Below, piece by piece: positions 50,447-58,632 of a stretch of 64,000 bases of DNA; within the stretch, counting starts at the first letter, position 1; each line of letters starts with the position of its first letter. The DNA comes from Rothia mucilaginosa ATCC 25296 (GTDB taxonomy: Bacteria > Actinomycetota > Actinomycetes > Actinomycetales > Micrococcaceae), in the NCBI RefSeq assembly GCF_000175615.1, contig NZ_ACVO01000015.1, positions 62,001-126,000 on the forward strand, in the 5' to 3' direction. Under the pieces are notes generated by a model. It worked only from the letters and a program-made list of their open reading frames with translations, did not search any database and was not told the DNA's origin. A program made the position numbers and the translations under genes.

Positions 50447-51277
50447 ATGAGCGCACCCGAGCAGTCGGTACAATCCGAACCGGCGCAACCCGAACAGGTG
50501 CAATCCGAACAGGTGCAACCCGAACCGGCGGGGCAGGATGCACAGCACCCCGCCCAGCAGGCACTGGCGGCTCTCGCAGAGGGCGGCGTGGAATTCGACG
50601 TCCAAGCCCTGCTGCGCAGCGCACCCGCCAGCCCCCTGAGCAAAGAAGCCGCCGTGCTGATCCTCTTCGGCGTGCTCGATAACTCGCCCTCCACCGGCGA
50701 ATTTGACGGCTGCCCCGACAACGTCAGCGCCGACCTGGATGTACTGCTCCTCGTACGTGCCGCAACCCTGCGCTCACACGCCGGTCAGCCCGCCTTTCCC
50801 GGCGGCAAAATCGACCCCGAAGACTACGCGCTTGCCGAAACCACCGGCGAACCCGTCGCCCACATCGCCGCCCTGCGCGAGGCGGTCGAAGAAACCGGGC
50901 TCGACCCCGCCGGCGTGCAGATCCTCGGCCAGCTGCACACCCTGCCGCTACCCATCAGCAACTTCATGGTCACTCCCGTCATCGGCTGGTGGAACAGCCC
51001 CGTGCCCGTCGAAGTCGTCGACCACAACGAGTCCGCGCTCATCGCCCGCGTACCCGTGCGCGACCTGCTCAACCCCGCCAACCGGCACACCGCCTACGTC
51101 AAACGCGGCCGCACCTCACACCGCACTCCTGCCTTCGAGGTGCGCATGCCCGGTGGCGAAGAATTCACCGTCTGGGGATTCACCGCAATTCTGCTGGACC
51201 GGATCTTCGACTCGCTCGGCTGGACCGTGCCCTGGGATACAAAAAAGATGCGCCCGGCACCCGGCTACGAGGAGTAA
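50447..51277 (+). CDS. Nudix hydrolase, CoA pyrophosphatase (NudL-like) type
   Basis: 276 residues. N-terminal 25 residues are Gln/Pro/Glu/Val repeats encoded by a 15-base unit (CAACCCGAACAGGTG type). LLVRAATLRSHAGQPAFPGG (20-residue segment) is the CoA-pyrophosphatase motif upstream of the Nudix box; the box continues as GGKIDPED and ALREAVEETGLDP. PVIGWW and VPVRDLLNPANR follow. Probably cleaves CoA or nucleotide diphosphates. Nth followed by a Nudix gene mirrors Rv3674c/Rv3672c. GAGAGG precedes ATG. Confidence 0.9.
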   Translation: MSAPEQSVQSEPAQPEQVQSEQVQPEPAGQDAQHPAQQALAALAEGGVEFDVQALLRSAPASPLSKEAAVLILFGVLDNSPSTGEFDGCPDNVSADLDVLLLVRAATLRSHAGQPAFPGGKIDPEDYALAETTGEPVAHIAALREAVEETGLDPAGVQILGQLHTLPLPISNFMVTPVIGWWNSPVPVEVVDHNESALIARVPVRDLLNPANRHTAYVKRGRTSHRTPAFEVRMPGGEEFTVWGFTAILLDRIFDSLGWTVPWDTKKMRPAPGYEE

Positions 51278-51334
51278 AGCTCTTCACAGAATAAGTGCCT
51301 GACCAGCGGATACAGGGTGCAGAATAGTGCGCAG

Positions 51335-51384
51335 ATAGGGGCGGCAGGTAGCTTGAATGAAGCTACCCGCCGCCCCTATTTTCG
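51335..51384. terminator. Terminator after the Nudix gene
   Basis: ATAGGGGCGGC-GGTAGCTT pairs with AAGCTACC-GCCGCCCCTAT, then TTTT. Also serves the convergent polymerase gene. Confidence 0.92.
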
Positions 51385-51429
51385 CTGTTGCACGGTGCCG
51401 CTTATGCGCGGCTGATTATTTACCGCAGA

Positions 51430-53436
51430 TTATTTACCCTCAGCGTAGTTGCGCACCCGCGCCACCGACACCGGAAAATCAACCGGCACCCGACCGAACA
51501 GCAGACGCGCCGCCTCCGCAGCGCCCTCACGCACAATACGTTCCACGCGATCGGCCTCCAGCTCGGGACCACACAGCAGAAGCTCATCGTGCAAAAAATA
51601 CACAATGCGGGTGCGCATCGGCATACCAAAAATCCGCTCCGACAACAGACGAGAACGCACCGCGCCCATCCAACACAGAGCCCACTCAGCTGCCGTACCC
51701 TGCACAATAAAATTGCGGGTCATACGCCCGTGTGCACGCGCACTCGACACCGCACGCGACTCAGCCGCCGGCGAAGACCGATCAGCCACAATCTCACGGA
51801 AACGCTCATCCACCGGCGGGGAGGTACGACCCAAAAAAGTCGTCACCTGACCGCCCGCCTCACCAATACGCGCGGCACGCTCCGTAAAGTCCATCGCCTG
51901 CGGAAAAAGCGCCGCCACATGCGGCAACAGGGCGCCAATCTCACCGCTGCGGCCGCCATACATAATCGCCAGCATGCCCACCTTCGCGTGGGAACGCTCC
52001 GTCAAACCCACACCCTTCATGCGCGCCAGCTCGGCAATACCCGCATACAGGTCAGCGCCACGACCCGCCGAAGCGAGCGCCTCATCACGGCTCAACGCCG
52101 CCAGAATACGCGGTTCAATCTGCGAGCCGTCCGTCACCGTCAGCACCTGACCCTCCGGCGCCTGCACCGCCTGACGAATCTCCGCCGGAAGCTGCAACGC
52201 ACCACCGCCGGAAGCACCCCAACGCCCGGTCGCGGCGCCGCCCACCTCAAGATGCGGGCGGAACGCACCCTCAGAAACCCACGTATCAGCCCACGTCCAG
52301 CCGTTAGCAGTCCAAATACGGTACAGCTTCTTATAGCGCAGAATCGGGTCAATCATCGCCCAACGCTTCTGCCGCTGAGCCGGAATCGCATCCGCCCAAC
52401 TCTTCAACTCCCACGAACGCGTAGACTTCACCGAAACCCCCGCAGACTGCAAAGCACGCAAAAGATCCTGCGGTGAATCCGGGTTCAACGACGGCATAAA
52501 CAGCATGCGCTGAATCTGCTCCGCCAACTCCTGCATCTTCTGCGGGCGCTCCCCAGGTACCGGCCGCGGCCCCAACAACTCGCACAGATGCTCATGATGC
52601 GCCTGCACATTAAACGGGATGCCGTAATAACCAATCTCAGCCGCCACCAATGCACCAGCAGACTCAGCCGCTGCCAAAAGACGCAGTCGCTCCGGGTGCC
52701 TCGACTCGCTAATAGCGCGCGCCTGCGCCAACCACTCACGCATCAGCACACGCACCACTGGATGCTCCGGCAGCAGAGTCACCGGGCCCGCCGCCAACTG
52801 CGGGGCAAAAGGCTTATGAGGCGCCGCCTCCAGGAAATCCGGGGAGGAATCAGCAGGAGAACCGGCGGATGCGGCGGAAGAGGTAGCGGGCGCACTCAAA
52901 AAATCAGCGCCGAACAGCTCCTCCTGACCCTGAATCTGCCGCGCCACCGGCAGATACCCCTGAGGCTCAGCCGCCTCACGCACATCAGAAAGATCCAGCA
53001 CCGGGCTGTACTCCACAAAACCGTTCGGATGCGTAGCGGCAGTCGTCAAAATTCGCTGCACCAGACGCAAATCATGGCACAGATGCACCCGCACCCCGCG
53101 GCGCAGAAGTAGCGGGTCAACGTGGCGGGTATCAGCCCAAATCCAGCGGGGAAAACGCGCCTGCGCCGAATCTGCCACCTGCCGTTCCACCTCTCGCACA
53201 TACGCCGGAAGATTCGCCGCACTTACCCGATCTGCACGCGTAATCCGCGGAATAAAGGTCGGGTCCTGCAACTGCTCAGCGGTCGGCGCCGAAAAATGAA
53301 AAGCACCCCACGAGGTCACTGGCTGAGCATCGCGTGGGGACGCACCCGCGGCAATAGCCGACGTGACCGGGTGCGCGGGGGTGCCGGTCTGGGCGGTAAT
53401 ACCCGCGCCGGTGGCAGGACTGAGCAGAACGTACAT
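51430..53436 (-). CDS. Family A DNA polymerase (actinobacterial exonuclease/polymerase type)
   Basis: 668 residues. The C-terminal half is a Pol I-type palm and fingers: motif A VTDGSQIEPRILAALS (canonical DYSQIELR reads DGSQIEPR), motif B RSHAKVGMLAIMYGGRSG, motif C FLHDELLL. Catalytic Asp and HDE are retained. The N-terminal 300 residues correspond to the position of a 3'-5' exonuclease but contain no clear DxE motif and include an Ala/Ser/Pro-rich insert. This is the actinobacterial second Pol I-like protein, not PolA. Repair or lesion bypass is plausible. GATAAT at 53443-53448 lies 6 bases before ATG, suggesting leaderless mRNA. Confidence 0.88.
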   Translation of the reverse strand: MYVLLSPATGAGITAQTGTPAHPVTSAIAAGASPRDAQPVTSWGAFHFSAPTAEQLQDPTFIPRITRADRVSAANLPAYVREVERQVADSAQARFPRWIWADTRHVDPLLLRRGVRVHLCHDLRLVQRILTTAATHPNGFVEYSPVLDLSDVREAAEPQGYLPVARQIQGQEELFGADFLSAPATSSAASAGSPADSSPDFLEAAPHKPFAPQLAAGPVTLLPEHPVVRVLMREWLAQARAISESRHPERLRLLAAAESAGALVAAEIGYYGIPFNVQAHHEHLCELLGPRPVPGERPQKMQELAEQIQRMLFMPSLNPDSPQDLLRALQSAGVSVKSTRSWELKSWADAIPAQRQKRWAMIDPILRYKKLYRIWTANGWTWADTWVSEGAFRPHLEVGGAATGRWGASGGGALQLPAEIRQAVQAPEGQVLTVTDGSQIEPRILAALSRDEALASAGRGADLYAGIAELARMKGVGLTERSHAKVGMLAIMYGGRSGEIGALLPHVAALFPQAMDFTERAARIGEAGGQVTTFLGRTSPPVDERFREIVADRSSPAAESRAVSSARAHGRMTRNFIVQGTAAEWALCWMGAVRSRLLSERIFGMPMRTRIVYFLHDELLLCGPELEADRVERIVREGAAEAARLLFGRVPVDFPVSVARVRNYAEGK

Positions 53437-53702
53437 TCTTCCATTATCGGTGACTGGGTGCGAAGGCGTGCGGTTTGCGGTCGCGGGCGGGCGGTTTGCG
53501 GAAGGGGTGGGTTCGGGGCGCGTGCGAAAAGTACGGCGGGAGGGGGCTGAATGCGCCGCGGTTTGTCATAAAAGCGCCGGATGCGTGCGTTTTGTTCGTT
53601 TGAGGTGCGTGCATCGCGGATATATCGGGGTGCGCGAGGAGTTATCCACAGAACGATCATTCTCTTAAGCATTTGGGGCGGGCGCAATGCTCTCCTAGAG
53701 CC

Positions 53703-55325
53703 ATGAACCCCGCCATGAACCCCTCCAGCAATCCCGCCGGGCACCCTGCCAACAATCCCGCCGGGCACCCTGCCAACAATCCCGCCGGGCACCCTGCCAA
53801 CAATCCCGGCAGCCCCAACGGTTGCCCGCTGCGTGCCGCACAGGGCGTGAATCAGCCGGGCGCACAGAATACGGGCGTCCAGAACACCGGCGCGCACTCG
53901 CTACCCGCCCTGCTCATTCCCGAAGACTATCGCGCCCGCGCCGTCGCCCTGCACGCCCGCGAGCTGATTCTGCGCTCGCCGCAGATGAGCGCTATCGCCC
54001 TGGGCGGTTTTAGTGGCGGGTTCAGCGCCGGGTTTGAGAAGGCAGAGGAGCGACCGCCCGCAGAGGGTGTAGCTGCCGCGGGCAGTGCAAACGCTGCGAG
54101 TGCCGCGGGTGGTGGGTTACTCCAAGAATCCCAGCCCCTCCGCGAGATTCTCGAAAACGCCGTGGACGAGGCAATCTGCGCCATCGACGGTGGACACCTG
54201 GGGAACACGAACGCAGAAGGAACGGGCGCAGGCGGAACTAATGTGATGAAGCCCCGAAAATTCCGCACCAAAACGGTGCAACCCGCGCCCGCCTCCTGGA
54301 GTTACCCCAGCGTGGAATACGTGCCCGTCAACCGGCAGACCGCGCTGCGCTACCTCGCCGCGGAACTCTACGGTCTCGGCGCCCTCGACCTGCTCCTTGA
54401 CGAGGGGCAACGCGCCGGAACCATCACCGATATCTACGTGAACTCACCCTGTGATATCTGGGTGGGCATCAACGGAACCACCCGCCCCGTGGCGCTGAGC
54501 CTCGGCAATGAGCGGCGCGTGCGTGACCTCGCCGAGCGGCTCATCCGCAGGCACGGCGGGCAGCTGGATGCCGCGCATCCGGCGGCTGACATTAGCGATG
54601 AGCACGGCAGGCGTATCCATGCGATTATCCCGCCGCTGAGCGAACGCACCCGGCTCTCCGTGCGCCTACCCGCCCGCGAGCGCCCCACCCTGGCGCAGCT
54701 GCAGGCTGCGGGGCTGTGCGATGAGGCGACCGCCGCCTACCTGCGCCGCATGATTGCCGAACGCCGCGGATTCCTCATTAGCGGGGGCACCGGCACTGGC
54801 AAAACCACCCTGCTCAATGCCCTGCTGGGGCTGTGCACGCCGCAGGAGCGCCTCATTTTGCTCGAAGACACCCCGGAACTTGCACCGCAGCATGAGCAGG
54901 TTATTGCCCTCAAAACCCGCGCCGCCAACTCCGAAGGCGCCGGCGAAATCGGGCTGGGTGAGCTCATTGTGCAGGCGCTACGCATGGGCCCGGATCGGCT
55001 CGTGGTCGGTGAGTGCCGCGGCGCGGAGGTGGTGCACCTGCTGACCGCCATGAACACCGGTCACCGCGGTGCTGGAACGACCCTGCATGCCAATAGCGCG
55101 CAGGCGGTGCCCCTGCGTTTGTGCGCCCTGGGTGCACTCGCCGGGCTGGATAGTAGAACGGTTGCTCTACATACGGCGACTGCTTTTGAACGCATTATCC
55201 ACCTGGAACACCGGGATGGTCGCCGCCGCATCGAGGGTATCTACAGTCTGCACCCCGCCACACAGGGGAGTGAAGAGTACCTGCAGGTCAGGCGTATTTC
55301 TACTGGCTCTGAAGTTGGGTACTAG
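53703..55325 (+). CDS. tadA: TadA-type pilus assembly ATPase
   Basis: 540 residues from ATG 53703; a TTG in frame at 53673 is an alternative, and neither has a clear ribosome-binding site. An N-terminal repeat region (NPAGHPAN units) and Ala/Gly-rich linker (about 1-190) precede the secretion ATPase: YLAAELYGLGALDLLLDEG, TDIYVNSPCDIWV, Walker A SGGTGTGKTTLLNALLG, LILLEDTPELAP, Walker B RMGPDRLVVGECRGAEVVHL (20) and TGHRGAGTTLHANS. It powers Tad pilus assembly. The type is that of the actinobacterial helicase/secretion neighbourhood. CpaE/TadZ normally encoded upstream is not present here. Confidence 0.92.
   Translation: MNPAMNPSSNPAGHPANNPAGHPANNPAGHPANNPGSPNGCPLRAAQGVNQPGAQNTGVQNTGAHSLPALLIPEDYRARAVALHARELILRSPQMSAIALGGFSGGFSAGFEKAEERPPAEGVAAAGSANAASAAGGGLLQESQPLREILENAVDEAICAIDGGHLGNTNAEGTGAGGTNVMKPRKFRTKTVQPAPASWSYPSVEYVPVNRQTALRYLAAELYGLGALDLLLDEGQRAGTITDIYVNSPCDIWVGINGTTRPVALSLGNERRVRDLAERLIRRHGGQLDAAHPAADISDEHGRRIHAIIPPLSERTRLSVRLPARERPTLAQLQAAGLCDEATAAYLRRMIAERRGFLISGGTGTGKTTLLNALLGLCTPQERLILLEDTPELAPQHEQVIALKTRAANSEGAGEIGLGELIVQALRMGPDRLVVGECRGAEVVHLLTAMNTGHRGAGTTLHANSAQAVPLRLCALGALAGLDSRTVALHTATAFERIIHLEHRDGRRRIEGIYSLHPATQGSEEYLQVRRISTGSEVGY
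53730..53801 (+). repeat. Three perfect 24-base tandem repeats inside tadA
   Basis: Unit AATCCCGCCGGGCACCCTGC plus CAAC, at 53730-53753, 53754-53777 and 53778-53801, encoding NPAGHPAN. Copies are identical, so recent expansion is likely. Confidence 0.92.
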
Positions 55326-55368
55326 CCACCCCGAAATGGGGAAGCAGAAAACGTGAAAGGAGGAAGTA

Positions 55369-56619
55369 ATGCAGCAGAACGAGAAGAGCAACGGAAGCCT
55401 TCGCGAACGCTGGGCTGAGCGTCTAGCTGGGCGCATCGCCGGAGCAGCCAGCGCCGAGGAAATGCGCATGTGGCCGCTCATGCTACGCACCCTCGCCCTG
55501 AACCTACGCGCCGGTATCCCCCTGCAGGAGGCGGTGCACGCCGACCCGGGCTCCGGGCAACTCAGGGAGTCCGGGCAGTTCGGGGAGGGCGAGCTGGTGC
55601 CGGGTACGGGGAAAACGCGCGCGAAGAAAACAGCCGCCCGGAAAAGCGCCCGACCCCGACGGGCACGAGGGTCCCTTTCCGAAGACTACGGGCACAAGCG
55701 GTGCGCCGAAGATATCCGCCGCTTCACGCAGGCTCTCGCCACGGTTACCTCCTGGGGTGCCCCCGCGCACCTCGCCTGCGTCCAGCTACTCGAAAACAGT
55801 GCCCGGATGCGCCCGCACAGCCGCGAGCGCCTGCACGACCTGCAGCTGAGCCTGCGCATGAGCGAGAGCGCCGGTGCGCCGCTCGCCACGAGCCTGGAAC
55901 GCGCCGCCGAACACGCCGAAGAACGCATTGACGCGCTCCTGGGTAGGCAGAGCGCCCTCGCCGCACCGCGCGCCACCGGCAGGATTCTCTCCTGGCTACC
56001 GTTGCTCGGCCTCGGGCTGGGTGTGCTCATGGGAAGCGACCCCGTGGGCGTGCTGACCGGATCCATTCTCGGGGCGCTCACCGGTTTGCTCGGGCTGGGG
56101 CTTGCCTTCGCCGGGCGCCGCTGGACCGCCGCGCTCGTGCATCGGGCGGAGGTGGAGAGCGCGGCAAGTAATGGAGCCGAACAAACCTCGAATATGCCGC
56201 CCGTTGATACCGCCCTCGTGCTGGAACTACTCGCCGCGCAGTTGAGAGCCGGGCTCGCACCGCTCGCCGCACTGGGCACCCTCGCCGAGGCGCTCAACAG
56301 CCGACCCTTGCACACGGTCTGCCAGCGCCTACAGATGGGTAGCAATTGGGGGAGTGCCTGGTCGGGGTCCGCGGCGGGAACCTTCGGTGAGCTGCGGGAT
56401 GCACTCGCCCCCGCCTACACGGGCGGCGCACCCAGCACGGCGCTACTGCTCTCCCTAGCCGATGCCCACCGCCTCAACGAACGCCGCGCGGCAGAACGCG
56501 CCGCCGGAAAGCTCTCTGTAGCGCTCGTAGTACCCCTCGGGTTGTGCTCGCTACCCGCCTTTATCTGCCTGGGCATTGTGCCCATCCTCATCTCGCTACT
56601 ACCCACGCTGACCGGCTAA
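55369..56619 (+). CDS. Fused TadB-TadC type II secretion F-domain protein
   Basis: 416 residues, AAAGGAGG ribosome-binding site. Two F-type domains in one chain: the first (about 25-235) has LRTLALNLRAGIPLQEAV, SLRMSESAGAPLATSLERAA (20) and a helix pair; the second (about 280-416) repeats the pattern with VLELLAAQLRAGLAPLAALG, ALAPAYTGGAPSTALL and a terminal hydrophobic pair ending PILISLLPTLTG. The two usually are separate proteins TadB and TadC. An insert of Lys/Arg/Ala (about 75-100) interrupts the first domain. Inner-membrane platform of the Tad pilus. Confidence 0.82.
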   Translation: MQQNEKSNGSLRERWAERLAGRIAGAASAEEMRMWPLMLRTLALNLRAGIPLQEAVHADPGSGQLRESGQFGEGELVPGTGKTRAKKTAARKSARPRRARGSLSEDYGHKRCAEDIRRFTQALATVTSWGAPAHLACVQLLENSARMRPHSRERLHDLQLSLRMSESAGAPLATSLERAAEHAEERIDALLGRQSALAAPRATGRILSWLPLLGLGLGVLMGSDPVGVLTGSILGALTGLLGLGLAFAGRRWTAALVHRAEVESAASNGAEQTSNMPPVDTALVLELLAAQLRAGLAPLAALGTLAEALNSRPLHTVCQRLQMGSNWGSAWSGSAAGTFGELRDALAPAYTGGAPSTALLLSLADAHRLNERRAAERAAGKLSVALVVPLGLCSLPAFICLGIVPILISLLPTLTG

Positions 56620-56761
56620 AGAACCAAGCCCATAAGCACTGTCGACTAGCCGAAATGCTGAAAAGTTTAGACCTTCGCTTTAGACCTTCGTCCATCTGCA
56701 GCGAACGCGGATGGGCACCCACCCCGCCCCGAATGAACGGGGCACAACGAAAGGAAAACCA

Positions 56762-57403
56762 ATGACGAACACCCTCTGCGAAGCAATCCGCCACGACCTG
56801 CACACTGTCGACGCTCCGGTCAACGCCCCGGTCGGTGCTCCGCGTGAAATTCAGCCCGCCGCGCTCGGTGCCGTGCAGGGCGCTGAAACGCAGACCATTC
56901 TGGGCCCCGTGCCGCTGTCCGTTGCCATCGCAACCACCATGAAGCAGCTGCGCGAAGAATGCCCCGAGCTCTTCACTGATACCGAACTTTCCACCGGCGC
57001 TGAGCAGAAGCATGCCGGCCCCAGGATTGACCCTTGCGAAATGGAGATTGATATGAACACGGACCGCCTGAACCCCGAGCAGGCATTGACCATCGCCCGC
57101 GCGCTCGCCGAGGGCTGCACCCTGGACGAATGTGGCGCCACCTGCCGCAGCCTGGGCGAGCACGCGCCCGGCTGCACCGAATATGTACCCGCTGAGGGGC
57201 ACGAAAAGGCGCTCGAAGGCTACGCCCCGGCGGGTGACCCGGAGGAGGGTGCCTCCACCGCGGAGTACGGCATTGTGATGCTCGCGGCGGTCGGTTTCGC
57301 GGGCCTGCTGGTACTGATTCTTAAGTCGGATGAGGTGCGTTCTATGCTCCTGGATATTGTGCGTAACGCCCTGTCGATTGCGGGTAACACGGGGTTGCTC
57401 TAG
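56762..57403 (+). CDS. Flp/DUF4244-type prepilin with very long leader
   Basis: 213 residues from ATG 56762 (GAAAGGA upstream). The C-terminal 50 residues are a Flp pilin: EEG|ASTAEYGIVMLAAVGFAG, with Gly at -1, Glu +5 and Tyr +6 of a type IVb processing site and one hydrophobic helix. The preceding 163 residues are soluble, with six or more Cys (EECPEL, DPCEME, GCTLDECGATC, PGCTEY). A later ATG at 57053 with GGAG would give a leader of 66 residues. DUF4244 proteins are usually about 60-80 residues in total. Major pilin of the locus. Confidence 0.85.
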   Translation: MTNTLCEAIRHDLHTVDAPVNAPVGAPREIQPAALGAVQGAETQTILGPVPLSVAIATTMKQLREECPELFTDTELSTGAEQKHAGPRIDPCEMEIDMNTDRLNPEQALTIARALAEGCTLDECGATCRSLGEHAPGCTEYVPAEGHEKALEGYAPAGDPEEGASTAEYGIVMLAAVGFAGLLVLILKSDEVRSMLLDIVRNALSIAGNTGLL

Positions 57404-57484
57404 AACCTTTGGGGAATCCATCGTAGGGTTTGATTCTAGGTTTTGGGAACCTCGGAAAATCAAGTCAGAAAGGAGGAATAAAGA

Positions 57485-58003
57485 ATGAACGCTCATGTGA
57501 ATTTGGGTTCTTTGTGGCATACTCACCCCGCAGGAAAAGCTGGGGCGGAACCGGCACCCTCGACCCCGCACAGGAGCCCAGCAGAAGAGGGTGTGATTAC
57601 CGCCGAATTTGCGGTCGCCCTACCCGCCGTGACGGTGGTGCTCGCCCTCTGCCTGGGCGCCGCCTCCACGGGGGTTGCACAGCTGAAAGTGGAGGAGTCC
57701 GCGCGAACGGCCGCACGAGCCGCCGCCCGCGGGGATTCCGAGGCGCAGATTCGCTCCACCGTCAGCCGCATCGACCCGGCGCAGAGCGTGCAGATTTCCG
57801 TTTCTCCTGATGCTGTCGCTTCTGATGGTGCGGTCGCCGCGGATGCGGGGCGCGCCCGGGAAGTGCACGTGCGGGTGAGCCGTCCCGCCCCCGGTGTAAT
57901 CGGCTCGGCAACCGGCTGGGTGCTGCGGGCGGACGCCCACGCCCGCGTTGAAGGCGGTGGCAAAAACAATGCTGAAAACGGTGCGGGACATGAGAGCGAG
58001 TAG
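57485..58003 (+). CDS. TadE-like minor pilin
   Basis: 172 residues, AAGGAGG ribosome-binding site. A 35-residue leader then EEG|VITAEFAVALPAVTVVLAL, a type IVb-like processing motif with Glu +5 and Phe +6, a hydrophobic helix, and VEESARTAARAAARGD, typical of TadE-like proteins, then a beta-rich domain. Minor pilin or assembly factor. Its 3' end overlaps the next gene. Confidence 0.87.
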   Translation: MNAHVNLGSLWHTHPAGKAGAEPAPSTPHRSPAEEGVITAEFAVALPAVTVVLALCLGAASTGVAQLKVEESARTAARAAARGDSEAQIRSTVSRIDPAQSVQISVSPDAVASDGAVAADAGRAREVHVRVSRPAPGVIGSATGWVLRADAHARVEGGGKNNAENGAGHESE

Positions 58004-58562
58004 AGCCGCTATGTGCCCCGCCCTGAAAACAGCCTCCGAGAATCAACGCCCCGAAGAGGGTAGCGGCACCGTCCTTGCCCTCACCATTATTGCCGCACTA
58101 CTGGTGCTGACCGTGGTGATTGCCGGGCTCATCGGGGTGGTGTCCGCGAACCGCCGGGCTTCCGCAGCCGCCGATTTGAGTGCGCTCGCGGCGGCGGATG
58201 CCTACCGCGGGCTCACCGAGGGCGACCCGTGTGCGGTCGCGGCGGATCTTGCCGCCCGCCACGGTGCGCACCTGGAATCCTGCACGTTTCCGGATCGACC
58301 TGAAACGGTGGAGGTGACGGTCGCCGTCCCCGTCGCAGGGCCCATGGGGATGCTGGGCCCGGCGAGGGTGCGTGCCCGCGCCGGGGCTGAGCACCCTGAA
58401 GAAGAGTACGCCGAAGAAGAGCATGACGCGGTGGGCAACGCGGAGGAGCTGAGCCCCGATGAGGTCGCCGAGCTGGAGGAGGAGCTGGAAGCTGGGCAGG
58501 ATTCGGTGCCCGAACCTCCTGAGCCGGAAAGCCCTGCCGAGCCGGAAAAACCCGCCGACTAG
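57969..58562 (+). CDS. TadE-like protein of helicase/secretion neighbourhood (Rv3654c-like)
   Basis: 197 residues from ATG 57969; ATGs at 57990 and 58011 are alternatives, and all overlap or abut the previous gene. EEGSGTVLALTIIAALLVLT begins the hydrophobic helix but lacks Glu +5, so it may not be processed as a pilin. RRASAAADLSALAAADAYRG and the Cys pair (DPCAVA, LESCTF) are typical of the family adjacent to DEAH helicases. The C-terminal 65 residues are strongly acidic and Pro-rich, unusual for the family. Confidence 0.83.
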   Translation: MLKTVRDMRASRAAMCPALKTASENQRPEEGSGTVLALTIIAALLVLTVVIAGLIGVVSANRRASAAADLSALAAADAYRGLTEGDPCAVAADLAARHGAHLESCTFPDRPETVEVTVAVPVAGPMGMLGPARVRARAGAEHPEEEYAEEEHDAVGNAEELSPDEVAELEEELEAGQDSVPEPPEPESPAEPEKPAD

Positions 58563-58632
58563 GTTATTTGCGCTCGCCGGGAGTTGTTATCTCAGCCTGC
58601 ACAGCTTATCTCCCTGCGCCTCCTGCAGTAAC

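Noticed and set aside
53730..53801. Possible CRISPR array
   Set aside because: Repeats are contiguous 24-base units without spacers and are in frame inside tadA.
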